The translations under genes and the position numbers were made by a program. DNA of 56,811 nucleotides from Bacteroidales bacterium. Lineage in GTDB: Bacteria; Bacteroidota; Bacteroidia; Bacteroidales; P3. The notes below the pieces were generated by a model that saw only the letters and a list, made by a program, of their open reading frames with translations, searched no databases and had not been told where the DNA came from. Position 1 is the stretch's first letter, and every line of letters starts with the position of its first letter. Positions 8,189 through 18,300 of the stretch are shown one piece after another. The stretch is from contig JAGCVD010000027.1 in the NCBI GenBank assembly GCA_017962545.1, forward strand, positions 1-56,811, in the 5' to 3' direction.

Positions 8189-9037
8189 TTATTGCATAAC
8201 GGTTAACGGGTGATCCAGAACCAGACGGTTGGCGTCGATGCCTTCAACGATCTTGCCGTCGACTTTGATGTCGCCGATGGGGTAGTTGGGCATCATGTTG
8301 TCTTCCATCCACTTGTTGGCGGCCACAGGGGTCATCTTCCATCCGCTGTTGCAGTTGGAGAGAATCTCGACGAAGCTGAGGCCTTTCTTCAGTTTCTGGT
8401 TCTCGAAGGCTTTGCGGATAGCGGCTTTGGCCTTACGCACGGCGGCGGGGTTCTGCACGCTCTGACGGGTCACGTAGTAGGTGCCGGGCAGGGTGGAGAG
8501 GAGCTCCGTCATACGGAGGGGATAACCGTTGAGGTCGACGCGACGGCCGTAGGGCGTCGTGGCGCTGCGCATGCCGACCAGCGTGGTGGGGGCCATCTGG
8601 CCACCGGTCATACCGTAGATACCGTTGTTGACGAAGATCATGGTCATGTTCTCGCCACGGTTGGCGGCATGGATGGTCTCGGCGGTACCGATGGCGGCGA
8701 GGTCACCGTCGCCCTGATAGGTGAACACATAGGTGTCGGGGTTGAGGCGCTTGATGGCGGTGGCGACGGCGGGAGCACGGCCGTGGGCAGCCTCCTGGAA
8801 GTCGACATCGAAATAGTTGTAGGCCAAAACGGAGCATCCGACGGGGCTGACGCCGACGACGTTGTCCTGAATGCCCATCTCGTCGATAACCTCGGCGATG
8901 AGGCGGTGGGTGGTGCCGTGACCGCAACCGGGGCAGTAGTGCATGACGGCGTCGGTGAGCACCTTGGTACGGGTGTAAACCTCCTCGTAACCCTCTTTCA
9001 GCAGCTCTTGCTTGCGAGCTTCAATATCTTGATTCAT
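8189..9037 (-). CDS. 2-oxoacid:ferredoxin oxidoreductase, beta subunit (TPP-binding)
   Basis: The 282-residue beta subunit binds thiamine pyrophosphate and a cluster. CPGCGHG (Cys35, Cys38) is the conserved start of the TPP half. GDGD, then an IGTAETIHAANRG segment ending IFVNN, is the Mg/TPP-binding motif. GMTGGQMAPTT and the C-terminal LSNCNSGWKMTP segment are as in KorB/VorA-type subunits. The alpha gene lies 14 bases upstream in the same operon. It works in the cytoplasm with the other three subunits. Confidence 0.94.
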   Translation of the reverse strand: MNQDIEARKQELLKEGYEEVYTRTKVLTDAVMHYCPGCGHGTTHRLIAEVIDEMGIQDNVVGVSPVGCSVLAYNYFDVDFQEAAHGRAPAVATAIKRLNPDTYVFTYQGDGDLAAIGTAETIHAANRGENMTMIFVNNGIYGMTGGQMAPTTLVGMRSATTPYGRRVDLNGYPLRMTELLSTLPGTYYVTRQSVQNPAAVRKAKAAIRKAFENQKLKKGLSFVEILSNCNSGWKMTPVAANKWMEDNMMPNYPIGDIKVDGKIVEGIDANRLVLDHPLTVMQ

Positions 9038-9051
9038 TGTTGTTCCTTTCT

Positions 9052-10134
9052 TTATTTGATAATCTTGTTTTCAAGAGCCTCCAGGACCTCGCCGGGAGTG
9101 GGGATGATACCGCCGAAGCGGCCGAAGTGCTCGGTCTTCACGCCGCACTTGGTGGCCAGCTTCACGTCCTCGATCATCTGACCGGCGCTCATCTCGACGC
9201 AAAGGATACCCTTCACGTGGGCGGCAACCTCGGCCAGCTGTTTGGTCGGGAAGGGGAAGAGGGTGATCAGGCGGAACAGACCCACCTTGATGCCTTTCTC
9301 GCGGGCCATCTGCATGGCCTTCATGGCGATACGGCTGCTGGAACCGTAGGCGACGATGATGTACTCGGCGTCGTCGCAGTTGAGCATCTCGTAGCGGACC
9401 TCTTTCTCTTTCATCTCGGCGTATTTAGCCTGCAGCTTCAGGTTGAAGACTTCCTGGCGGGCACTGTCGAGCTCAAGGCTGGTGATGATGTTGTGGTTAC
9501 GGGTGGCCGGCTTGCCCCAAGTGCCCCAAGGGGCATTGGCGCGGCGCTCCTCCTCGGTCCAACGAGGCACATAGTCGCGAGTGTAGAGTTTCTCCATGCA
9601 CTGGCCGATGGCACCGTCGGAGAGGATCAGGACGGGGTTGCGATACTTGAAGGCGATGTCCCAAGCGTCGAACACGAAGTCGTACATCTCCTGCACGCTG
9701 GCGGGAGCGAGGGTGTAGAGCTGGTAGTCACCGTGACCGCCGCCCTTGGTGCTCTGGAAATAGTCGCTCTGCGAGGGCTGGATGGTACCCAGACCGGGGC
9801 CGCCGCGCATGACGTTGACCACCAAGCAGGGGATTTCGGCGCCGGCGAGGTAGGTCAGACCTTCCTGCATCAGCGAGATTCCGGGGCTGGAGCTCGAGGT
9901 GGCGACTTTCTTGCCGGTGGCGGCACCGCCGTAGACCATGTTGATGGAGGCAACCTCCGACTCGGCCTGCAGTACAGTCATACCGGTGGTCTCCCAAGGT
10001 TTCTCAGCCATCAGGGTTTCCATAACTTCGCTCTGCGGGGTGATGGGGTAACCGAAGTAACCGTCACAACCGCTGGCAATCATTGCGCGGGCAATAGCTT
10101 CATTGCCCTTCATCAGTTGAAGTTCTCTTGCCAT
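9052..10134 (-). CDS. vorB: 2-oxoacid:ferredoxin oxidoreductase, alpha subunit (VorB/KorA type)
   Basis: At 360 residues the length is normal for the alpha subunit. The N-terminal pyrimidine-binding domain contains GYPITPQSEVME and the conserved QAESEVASINMVYGGAATG segment. RGGPGLGTIQPSQSDYFQ is the family signature. Bacteroidota homologues are usually named VorB (2-oxoisovalerate), yet the KorA (2-oxoglutarate) assignment is equally possible, so treat the symbol as provisional. It is second in a four-gene operon (ferredoxin, alpha, beta, gamma). Confidence 0.93.
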   Translation of the reverse strand: MARELQLMKGNEAIARAMIASGCDGYFGYPITPQSEVMETLMAEKPWETTGMTVLQAESEVASINMVYGGAATGKKVATSSSSPGISLMQEGLTYLAGAEIPCLVVNVMRGGPGLGTIQPSQSDYFQSTKGGGHGDYQLYTLAPASVQEMYDFVFDAWDIAFKYRNPVLILSDGAIGQCMEKLYTRDYVPRWTEEERRANAPWGTWGKPATRNHNIITSLELDSARQEVFNLKLQAKYAEMKEKEVRYEMLNCDDAEYIIVAYGSSSRIAMKAMQMAREKGIKVGLFRLITLFPFPTKQLAEVAAHVKGILCVEMSAGQMIEDVKLATKCGVKTEHFGRFGGIIPTPGEVLEALENKIIK

Positions 10135-10158
10135 AGTATTCCTTTCTTTTCTTTTCGT

Positions 10159-10377
10159 TTAGATTTTTTTCTTGTAAACGGAGATCACGCCGTCGGGGCA
10201 CACCATGGCGCAACTGGCGCAGCCAATGCAACTGTCATTCACGGTCTCGGTGTAGTTGTAACCCTTGCCGTTTACATTTTTCGACAACGCGATGCACTTC
10301 ATCGGGCACACGGGTACACAGACTCCGCAGCCTTTGCAGCGCTCGGTATCGATGATGATTTGTCCTTTAAATGCCAT
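10159..10377 (-). CDS. 2[4Fe-4S] ferredoxin-like delta subunit
   Basis: This 72-residue protein has two Cys motifs, CKGCGVCVPVCP and CIGCASCAMVCP, each binding a 4Fe-4S cluster and donating its fourth Cys to the other. It is the electron-transfer subunit of the 2-oxoacid:ferredoxin oxidoreductase and first gene of the operon, 24 bases before the alpha gene. A TATCTTTG promoter element lies at 10434-10441. Confidence 0.95.
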   Translation of the reverse strand: MAFKGQIIIDTERCKGCGVCVPVCPMKCIALSKNVNGKGYNYTETVNDSCIGCASCAMVCPDGVISVYKKKI

Positions 10378-10433
10378 AATTTTAATGTTATAAGATTAAT
10401 ATTTTGGTTTTCGTAGTAATAAATACGTGCCTG

Positions 10434-10460
10434 CAAAGATATAAAAAAAAATCCATACAA
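10434..10460 (-). promoter_or_regulatory. Promoter of the 2-oxoacid oxidoreductase operon
   Basis: The minus strand reads TATCTTTG at 10441-10434. A TTG about 16 bases upstream could be the -33 element, slightly closer than usual. Confidence 0.6.
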
Positions 10461-10589
10461 TCACCATAATTGGTGAGAAATATTTTTTGTGACGATACAC
10501 TTGCCTATGTCTCAATGCATTCCATACGGTGTGCAATATGCAATAAAAGAGGCTCTTTGGCGTTATGTGTTTAAAAACAGAATTGTGAC

Positions 10590-11864
10590 ATGAAACTGAG
10601 CATACGCAACTTTGGGGATAGTCTCAAATATTACTTTAACCTGTTGAGTGACAAAGAAGATGAGCGGCAGGTGGTGGAGCAGGTGAGCGCCGGCGTGGTG
10701 TTCCGGGGCACCAACCTGTGGATTCTGATGTTTGCCATCCTGATAGCGTCGCTGGGGTTGAATGTGAACTCGACGGCGGTCATCATCGGCGCCATGCTTA
10801 TCTCGCCGCTGATGGGCCCCATTATCGGCATGGGCCTGGGTGTGGGCATCAACGACTTCGACCTGTTGAAACGGGCTTTGAAGAACTATGGTGTGGCGAC
10901 GTTGATTTCGGTGGTCACGGCGACGCTCTATTTCCTTATCTCGCCATTGAGTGAGGCGCGCAGCGAGCTGTTGGCGCGCACGTCGCCGACGCTCTATGAC
11001 GTGCTGATAGCCTTCTGCGGCGGTGCTGCGGGTGTGCTGGCGCTGACCACCAAGAGCAAGGGGCAGGTCATCCCGGGCGTGGCCATCGCCACAGCTCTCA
11101 TGCCGCCGCTGTGCACAGCGGGCTACGGGTTGGCTACGGCGCAATGGAGCTACTTCTTCGGGGCCTTCTACCTCTTCTTCATCAACACCGTTTTTATTGC
11201 CCTGAGTACTTTCTTGGGGGTCAAGCTGCTGCGGTTCCACACCAATCCGTCGCTGTCGCCCGAGCGGGTGCAGTACGGCCGTCGTGTCATCACGGTGATA
11301 CTGATTGTCACCTTGGTGCCGGCCGCCGTGATGACGGTCAACATAGTGCGGCAGAACATTTTTGAACGTAATGTGGCGCAGTTTGTCGACTATGAGCTGC
11401 AGCAGAGCGGTACACAGATACTCTCCAAGAAGGTGGAGCACGACACTTTGCGTGTCGTGGCCGTGGGACGTACCATCACTGACGCTGAGATTGCCGAGTC
11501 CAGCAGCCGGATGGGGCGTTACAGCCTAGGGGGCTATGCGTTGGATATTATTCAAGGAGGCGACAACAGCCAGTATCTGTCGCTCATCAACCAGCAGTCG
11601 AATCTGAATGTGCAGCTTGCCGCTCTCAGCGCGCAGTTGTCGTCCTATACACAGTATGACACGTTGTCGGTACGCATCGCTGAGGAGGCGGTGCCTCTCT
11701 TCCCCGACGTGGAGTCGGTGGCGGTGGGACGTGTTGGCGGCGAGACCGTCGCGTTGGTGAAACTAAAATCCGGTGACGAAGAGCCTGCGCTTGAGATGGA
11801 ACAGCTGCAGACCTGGCTCCGGGTACGCACGCGGCAGCCGGAGCTGGATGTGATAGTGCGTTAA
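10590..11864 (+). CDS. DUF389 family integral membrane protein
   Basis: The 424-residue protein has about six membrane segments between residues 45 and 260. They include the family's conserved VNSTAVIIGAMLISPLMGPI and an IATALMPPLCTAGYG segment. A soluble C-terminal part of ~150 residues follows, with beta/alpha character. DUF389 proteins are widespread; their transport or signalling role is not established as far as I know. The gene is divergent from the oxidoreductase operon and converges on aroE, with which it overlaps by 4 bases at the stop codons. Confidence 0.85.
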   Translation: MKLSIRNFGDSLKYYFNLLSDKEDERQVVEQVSAGVVFRGTNLWILMFAILIASLGLNVNSTAVIIGAMLISPLMGPIIGMGLGVGINDFDLLKRALKNYGVATLISVVTATLYFLISPLSEARSELLARTSPTLYDVLIAFCGGAAGVLALTTKSKGQVIPGVAIATALMPPLCTAGYGLATAQWSYFFGAFYLFFINTVFIALSTFLGVKLLRFHTNPSLSPERVQYGRRVITVILIVTLVPAAVMTVNIVRQNIFERNVAQFVDYELQQSGTQILSKKVEHDTLRVVAVGRTITDAEIAESSSRMGRYSLGGYALDIIQGGDNSQYLSLINQQSNLNVQLAALSAQLSSYTQYDTLSVRIAEEAVPLFPDVESVAVGRVGGETVALVKLKSGDEEPALEMEQLQTWLRVRTRQPELDVIVR

Positions 11865-12589
11865 CGGTCGGAGGCCAACCCCCATATTTCCCAGCTCAAC
11901 TCGGCTTGGCGGTGCAGCATCGCCAAACCGTCTTGTATTGCGGCGTCTGCCGCAGAGGCCTGTTGCAACAGCAGGCTGGGGGAGGGGTTATAGACCAGGT
12001 CGTAGACGAGACCGATGGTTGGTGGCCAGTGGTCGCTGGCCAGAGGACTACGGTTGATGTCGGGGTAGGTGCCGACGGGGGTGGCGTTGACAATTAAAGT
12101 TGAAAGTTGAAAGTTGAAAGTTGATAGTTTTTCGTAGCCGATGGCGTCGGGGTGCTTTTCAGGGGTGCGGCTGACAAAGAGGTAAGGGATGCCGAGTTGG
12201 TCGAGGGCGTAGGCTACGGCGCGGGCGGCACCGCCGGTGCCGAGGATGAGGGCTTGCCTGAAATTCTTTGTCCTCACCAGCGTGTCGCGGAAAGCGGGGG
12301 CGTCGGTGTTGTGGCCTATGAGGCGGCCTTCTTCAACGCGTACACAATTCACTGCGCCGATGGCGCAGGCTTCAGGGCTAAGGTCGTCGAGCAGCGGCAG
12401 GAGGGTTTGCTTGTGGGGCGACGTGACGTTGAAGCCGTCGATGTGCTCTCGCGCCACCCACTCGCGCAGGTTCTCGAGTGAGGGCATGGGGCACAGCCGA
12501 TAGTCGGCGTCAGCGAAGTGCTGGCGGTCGAACAACTCCTTTGAAAGAGAGTGCGTTAAAGGATATCCTATCAGGGCGTAATGTCTCAT
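11861..12589 (-). CDS. aroE: Shikimate dehydrogenase
   Basis: AroE reduces 3-dehydroshikimate with NADPH in aromatic amino acid synthesis. The 242 residues include IGYPLTHSLSK (substrate loop), NVTSPHK with catalytic Lys60, NTDAPAF, the nucleotide-binding GTGGAARAV, NATPVGTYPD, and a C-terminal QDGLAMLHRQAE segment. It is a little shorter than most AroE proteins. Just before NATPVG a run of four 7-bp repeats (12096-12123) encodes a FNFQLST stretch, a likely late insertion that the fold tolerates. The promoter at 12600-12630 contains a palindrome. Confidence 0.94.
   Translation of the reverse strand: MRHYALIGYPLTHSLSKELFDRQHFADADYRLCPMPSLENLREWVAREHIDGFNVTSPHKQTLLPLLDDLSPEACAIGAVNCVRVEEGRLIGHNTDAPAFRDTLVRTKNFRQALILGTGGAARAVAYALDQLGIPYLFVSRTPEKHPDAIGYEKLSTFNFQLSTLIVNATPVGTYPDINRSPLASDHWPPTIGLVYDLVYNPSPSLLLQQASAADAAIQDGLAMLHRQAELSWEIWGLASDR
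12096..12123. repeat. Four 7-bp tandem repeats (AAAGTTG) inside aroE
   Basis: AAAGTTG is repeated four times exactly. Seven is not a multiple of three, so gain or loss of one unit would shift the aroE frame. Confidence 0.85.
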
Positions 12590-12599
12590 CTTCGGAGTG

Positions 12600-12630
12600 C
12601 AAAAGTACGATAAATTTTATTATCGTACAA
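12600..12630 (-). promoter_or_regulatory. aroE promoter with overlapping palindrome
   Basis: The minus strand has TACTTTTG (12607-12600) with a TTG 20 bases upstream (12630-12628). Between and partly over them lies a perfect 9-bp inverted repeat, GTACGATAA ... TTATCGTAC (12605-12628, 6-base centre), which could be an operator. Confidence 0.6.
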
Positions 12631-12685
12631 TAAAATGTTTGCATGCACGTTACGAGTTAGGTATAATATATAAAAAGCAGACCAC

Positions 12686-14194
12686 ATGGGCGTCATAGCG
12701 CGGCAGAGCATCAAAGGGGCGTTGGCCAACTACCTGGGGGTGGCGATAGGATTCGTCATCACCTTCTTCGTGCTGACGCGCTACCTTACCGAAGAGGAGG
12801 TGGGACTGACGCGCGTGATGGTCGACGCGGCGATGCTCTTCAGCTGTCTGGCGCAGCTGGGCACCAACGCCTCCACGGTGCGTTTCTTCCCCCATTACGG
12901 CAACCGAGTCTTCGGTCTCTCGTTGCTGCTGCCGCTGGCGGGTTTTCTGTTGGTGGGCGTGCTGCTGTTGGTTTTCCATGGCCCACTGGTGGAGCTCTAT
13001 AGCGAGAAGTCGCCCCTGATAGCCGACTATTTCTACCTGCTGCCGATGCTGACGTTCTTTGCGCTGTACATGACGGTGTTCGAGACCAACGCGTCGGTGC
13101 TGATGCGCATCACGGTGCCCAAGATGGTGCGTGAGGTAGGCATCAGGGTCTTCAATTTGGGCGCTTACCTGCTCTACGGCTACCGCCTTATCTCGCTCGA
13201 CCTCTTTGTGTGGCTTTTCTGTGGCAGCTATGCGGTGGCCATGCTGCTCAACCTCTTCTATCTGCTGCGTATCGTCAAGTTTGACATCAGTGTTTTCCGT
13301 CTTGACTGGCGCTTCTTCACGCGGGAGCGGGTACGTGAGACGGGCCGTTACACGCTCTTTATGACCGCCACGGTGTTGGCCGGCAATATACCGCTCATCA
13401 ACTCGCTCTTCCTCGGCGCCAAGGCGGGTGCCGCTCTAACGGGCGTATACGCCATCGCCAGCTATATCGCCAATGTTGTCGAGGTGCCCTACCGTTCGCT
13501 GGGAGCCATCTCGCGTCCTGTGGTGGCGACGGCGGTGAAGGAAGGCAACTGGGGCGAGGTGAACCGTCTCACGCGGCAGGTGAGCCTGCACCAGCTGTTG
13601 GTGAGCCTCACCATCTTTTACATCATCTGGATCAACCTCGACACACTCTATGCCTTCATCCCCAACGGTGCCAGTTATGCCGGCGGCGTGGGAGTGGTTC
13701 TCATCATGAGTCTCGCCAAAGTGGTTAACTCGTCATTCTCCATAGGCACCGACGTGCTCAACTATTCGCGCTACTATTCGCGTGCCTTGATATTCATCGC
13801 CCTGCTGACGCTGAGTGCCATCGCGCTCAACACGTGGCTCATCGGCCTCTGGGGCATCGACGGCTCGGCTGCGGCCACGCTGCTCAGTTACCTGCTCTAC
13901 TTCACCGCCCTGCTGACCTACCTGTGGTGGCGGCTGCATGTGTGCCTCTTCTCGGCGGCGCAGATCAAGGTGGTGGCGTTGATGGCGGCCGCTTTCATTC
14001 TCAATGCTGTGTGGACCTCCCTGCTGACGCCGCTCATCACTCATCACCCCTCACTCATCACTCTTTTGGTCGACGCGGTGCTGAAGACCCTCGTGCTGGC
14101 CTCCGCCCTCCTGACGGCGGTCTATGCCTGGCGTGTCAGCCCGACCCTGAACACCATGATAGAACAACGTATCCCATTAAAGGGAAAAAGATAA
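12686..14194 (+). CDS. Polysaccharide flippase-like membrane protein (MATE/MOP superfamily)
   Basis: The 502 residues form about 12-14 hydrophobic segments with the RQSIKGALANYLGVAIGF start typical of Wzx-like oligosaccharide flippases in the MOP exporter superfamily. It would flip a lipid-linked glycan across the inner membrane. No glycosyltransferase genes are nearby, so the substrate is open. A TCATCAC-type repeat (14033-14063) encodes part of the loop before the last membrane segment. prfA starts 49 bases downstream. Confidence 0.85.
   Translation: MGVIARQSIKGALANYLGVAIGFVITFFVLTRYLTEEEVGLTRVMVDAAMLFSCLAQLGTNASTVRFFPHYGNRVFGLSLLLPLAGFLLVGVLLLVFHGPLVELYSEKSPLIADYFYLLPMLTFFALYMTVFETNASVLMRITVPKMVREVGIRVFNLGAYLLYGYRLISLDLFVWLFCGSYAVAMLLNLFYLLRIVKFDISVFRLDWRFFTRERVRETGRYTLFMTATVLAGNIPLINSLFLGAKAGAALTGVYAIASYIANVVEVPYRSLGAISRPVVATAVKEGNWGEVNRLTRQVSLHQLLVSLTIFYIIWINLDTLYAFIPNGASYAGGVGVVLIMSLAKVVNSSFSIGTDVLNYSRYYSRALIFIALLTLSAIALNTWLIGLWGIDGSAAATLLSYLLYFTALLTYLWWRLHVCLFSAAQIKVVALMAAAFILNAVWTSLLTPLITHHPSLITLLVDAVLKTLVLASALLTAVYAWRVSPTLNTMIEQRIPLKGKR
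14033..14063. repeat. TCATCAC tandem repeat inside the flippase gene
   Basis: CTCATCAC/TCATCACC/CCTCACTCATCAC units of 7-8 bp run through the frame and encode LITHHPSLIT near the C-terminus. Confidence 0.65.
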
Positions 14195-14243
14195 ATGAAC
14201 AACGGGAAAGGGCACCCCCTTTCCGATAACCTCTCAAACCGAT

Positions 14244-15314
14244 ATGCTAGACAAACTTAAAGCCATCTACAGCCGCTATCAAGAGATAGAACAACAGATG
14301 AACGACCCGCAGGTGACTGCGGACATGAAACGGTATGTGAAATTGTCGAAGGACTACAAAGACCTGCAGCCTGTGGTGAAAGCCTACAAGGACTACAAGG
14401 CGCTGCTCGACACCATCGCCGAATGCAAGGAACTGTTGGAAAACGAGAAAGACCCCGAGTTGCGTGAGATGGCCAAAGAGGAGCTCACCTCCAGCCAGGA
14501 ACGTCGTGAGAAGATGGAGGAGGAGATCCGCATACTGCTCATCCCTGCTGACCCGCAGGACTCGAAGAACGCCGTGGTGGAGATTCGTGGTGGCACGGGT
14601 GGCGACGAAGCCTGTATCTTTGCCGGCGACCTCTTCCGCATGTATACCCGCTACTGCGAGAAGAAACACTGGAAAGTCGAAGTCACCGATTTCAACGAAG
14701 GCACCTCGGGAGGCTACAAGGACATTACCTTTACCGTCACCGGCGAGGGCGTCTATGGCCTGCTGAAATATGAGTCGGGTGTGCACCGTGTGCAGCGCGT
14801 GCCCGCCACCGAGACGCAGGGGCGCATCCACACCAGTGCCGCCGGCGTCGTTGTGCTGCCCGAAGCCGAGGAGTTCGACGTCGAGCTCAATATGAGCGAT
14901 GTGCGCATCGACACTTTCTGTGCCTCAGGTCCTGGAGGCCAGTGCGTCAACACCACCTATTCGGCCGTCCGACTGACCCATATCCCCACTGGCATCGTTG
15001 TCTCTATGCAGGACCAGAAGTCGCAAATCAAGAACAAAGAAAAGGCCATCGCCATTCTGCGTACCCGCCTCTATGAGCGTGAGTACAACAAATACATGGA
15101 GGAACTCTCCTCCAAACGCAAGACCATGGTGGCCACGGGCGACCGCAGCGAGAAGGTGCGTACCTACAACTATCCCCAGAGCCGCGTCACCGACCACCGT
15201 ATCGGCTGGAGCATGCATAACCTCCCCGCCTTCATGGACGGCGATATCGAGGAGTGTATCGAAGCACTCCAACTCGCCGAGAACGCCGAAAAACTCAAAG
15301 CCTCAGTAGGATGA
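14244..15314 (+). CDS. prfA: Peptide chain release factor 1
   Basis: RF1 reads UAA and UAG and releases the finished peptide. The 356-residue protein has the helical N-terminal domain, the codon-recognition tripeptide P187-A-T189 (RVPATETQGRIHTSAA), and the catalytic GGQ at 231-233 (SGPGGQCVNTTYSAVR). The PxT tripeptide separates it from RF2 (SPF). Its last bases overlap the start of the next gene (ATGA). Confidence 0.97.
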   Translation: MLDKLKAIYSRYQEIEQQMNDPQVTADMKRYVKLSKDYKDLQPVVKAYKDYKALLDTIAECKELLENEKDPELREMAKEELTSSQERREKMEEEIRILLIPADPQDSKNAVVEIRGGTGGDEACIFAGDLFRMYTRYCEKKHWKVEVTDFNEGTSGGYKDITFTVTGEGVYGLLKYESGVHRVQRVPATETQGRIHTSAAGVVVLPEAEEFDVELNMSDVRIDTFCASGPGGQCVNTTYSAVRLTHIPTGIVVSMQDQKSQIKNKEKAIAILRTRLYEREYNKYMEELSSKRKTMVATGDRSEKVRTYNYPQSRVTDHRIGWSMHNLPAFMDGDIEECIEALQLAENAEKLKASVG

Positions 15315-18300
15315 AGAAACTGCTATTAATATTGCTGACAGCGGCATGTTCGCTTCCGCTGATGGCGCAGAGCCCCAAAGTAACGGCCGACTTTGCCGCC
15401 GAGACCTTGCCCGCCGACCTGCAGGAGTATCTCAACAAGAGCACCACAGACAAGAGTGTGCAAAAGGACAATGCCAAGTTGGTGGAAGCCTTCGGCGCAG
15501 CCTATGCTGCTATGGATGCAGGGCTGCAGCAGCGAGTCACCAACCTTTACAGCTATGCGGTGGGTGTGAAGATCAAAGCAATCCCGGAGCTGGTGAACTT
15601 CACACGTGTGCTGACGGCCTACGCTGGAACGCAGAACCTTGAGGGGTGGGTGGCCTCCATGGAGACCTACCGCAAGAAGAATTCCAAGGCGAAGTACATC
15701 AATGACTTTGTCTCTTGGAGTGAGCTGCTGCTGAGCGACCGTGTGCTCTACCGCTCAGCTACCAGCGAGTGGAGTTTCGGCCCCCAGACGCCTTTCCGCT
15801 TGGTGGTGGAGAATGGTGCCATAGTGGTGCGCATCGACGCCCCTGCCGACCTGAACTACGCCTCCAGCAAGGACTGGAATACATTGCACGGCACCCGTGG
15901 TTGGTTTGACTATCGTGAAGGTTTGTGGCACGGTCAGGGTGGCCGTCTTGACTGGGCCCGCACGGGGCTCGGCGCCGAAGCCTGCTACGCCGACCTGCGC
16001 ACCTACAAGGCCGAGGTCAAGTTGCCCAAATTTACTGCCGACAGTGTCAGTTTTGTCAACACACACTACTTCAGCCAGCCCATCATCGGTCGTGTCGAAG
16101 AGGCTCTGCAGGGCACTATGGAGCCGGAGAAGTATACCTATCCCCGCTTCCGTTCCTACCAGCGCGACTTCGTTATACGCAACATCATGCCCGAGGTGGA
16201 CTACAGCGGCAGTTTTATGATGAACGGCTCGAAGTTTATCACCGCCTCGAGCAAGCATCCCGCCAACCTGGTATTCCATCAGGACGGACATCCGCAGATG
16301 AGCGTCACGTCGCTCAAGTTCACCATAACCCCCGACCGTCTGTTGGCCGAGAATGCGCAGGTGGCCTTCTATCTGGGTGAAGAGGACAGTATCAGCAATG
16401 CCGGTATCACGGTGCGTTACTTCCCTGCCGAGAAGAAAGTTACACTTGTCAACGACCAGCAACGCAAGTTCTATAGCCCTTATATCGACACCTACCACCA
16501 ACTCGACATCTACAGCGAGAGCATCGTGTGGCTTAAGGACCAGCAGCGACTGGAGTTCTCCAATCTTGCTTCCAGTGGAGGCATCAGCACAGCCCAGTTT
16601 GAGAGTTCTAACTGTTATACTTACCGCAAATACCGCGACATACAAGGTATTGACGAGATTAGTCCCGTACGGCGTGTTTACGACTATGCCGAGAGTAACT
16701 CGTGGTCGTTCGGCGTCAAGGGCTTCTCCAACCACATCGGCCTGGATATGAGCCAGACACTGCTGATGATCCACACGCTGTGCCGTTACGGACTGGTGAC
16801 CTACAACGAAATCACCAACCGTGTGCTGGTCAAGGAGAAACTGGAAGACTATGTGAAAGCCAACTCACGTGCCAAAGGGTTCGACTACGACGCGCTGTCG
16901 TTGGAGAGCACCACACGTGGCGTCAATGCCCGCATGAGTCTGAATGATAACGACCTCGTCGTCCGTGGTGTGGAACAGTTCGTTGTAAGCGATAGTCATC
17001 AGGTGGTGGTGCACCCCGACTCAGCCAGCGGATACACGGTGCGTGTGGGACGCAACCGATCCATGCACTTCAGCGGCAAAGTGGAATGCAACAAGTTTAT
17101 CCTGCAGGTGACCGACTGTGACTTCGACTACGAGAAATACACTCTCGAGATGCCGCGTATCAACAGGCTGGAGTTCTATGTGCCCGATTTTACTAATCCC
17201 GACTTCGAACAGTTGGTGCGCACGCCTCTGTCCGACCTCGTGGGAACGTTGCACATCGACCGTCCCGACAACCACAGCGGTCTCACCAAGAACAAAGAGT
17301 ATCCCATCCTAGACAGCCGTGAGAACTGCTACGTGTACTACAACCGCAAAGCCATCCAGGATGGGCAGTACAAACGTGAGAGTTTCTACTACACCATTGA
17401 GCCCTTCTCGCTGCAGAGCCTGGCCGACTTCAAGGTTGACAGTCTGGAGTTCGGCGGCGTGCTCACGTCGGCGGGCATCTTCCCCGACATTCGCGAGCCA
17501 TTGAAAGTGCAGCGCGACTACTTCCTGGGCTTTGTCACCCAGACGCCTGTCGGCGGTCTGCCTGCCTATGGCGGCAAAGGTGTCTATCATAATGTGCTGC
17601 GTCTCGACTCCGGCGGTCTGCACGGCCCCGGCCATGTCGACTACCTTACCTCGCACAGCACTTCGACCAACTTCCTTTTCTTGCCCGACTCGACGGTGGC
17701 TTTGACCGACACCGTCGTGGTGCGCGAGGAACAGGGCTACCCCGCCGTACACGGTGACCGCACCTCGTACCATTGGCTCCCTTACCGCGACTCGCTTGAC
17801 ATTGCCACGCTGCCCAAAGGCAATCCCCTCGTGATGTACCGTGACGAAGCCACCCTGCGAGGCCATCTGGCCTTGATGCCCCACGGCGCTGTGGCATCGG
17901 GTACCGCCACAGTACGCGAGGCTACGCTCGCCAGCCGTCGTTTTGAACTGCTTTCACGTGAGATGAATGCCCGCGTGAGTTCCTTCACCCTCCGCAGCAA
18001 CACCTTCGCTACCACAGCCTTCGAGGCTGACAACATACAGTCGCGTGTAGACTATGACGGTCGCCGTGCCGAACTCACCATGCCGAACGGTCCCTCACGG
18101 ACTGACCTGGCCATGATGCAGTACGAGGCTTGGGCTGACCGCTTCTATTGGGACATGGACGGACACATCCTCGACATTGCCAATTCACAGCGCTCCACCA
18201 CCGAAGGGCTGGATGCCATGGACATCCATCTCCGTCTGCCCAAGGCCGACGACCTGCCGGGTGCCCGATTCGTCAGCACCGACCCCAAGCGTGAGGGCCT

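Noticed and set aside
15254-15310. Upstream extension of the giant exported protein
   Set aside because: It would put 19 charged residues before a perfect signal peptide and overlap prfA by 61 bases.
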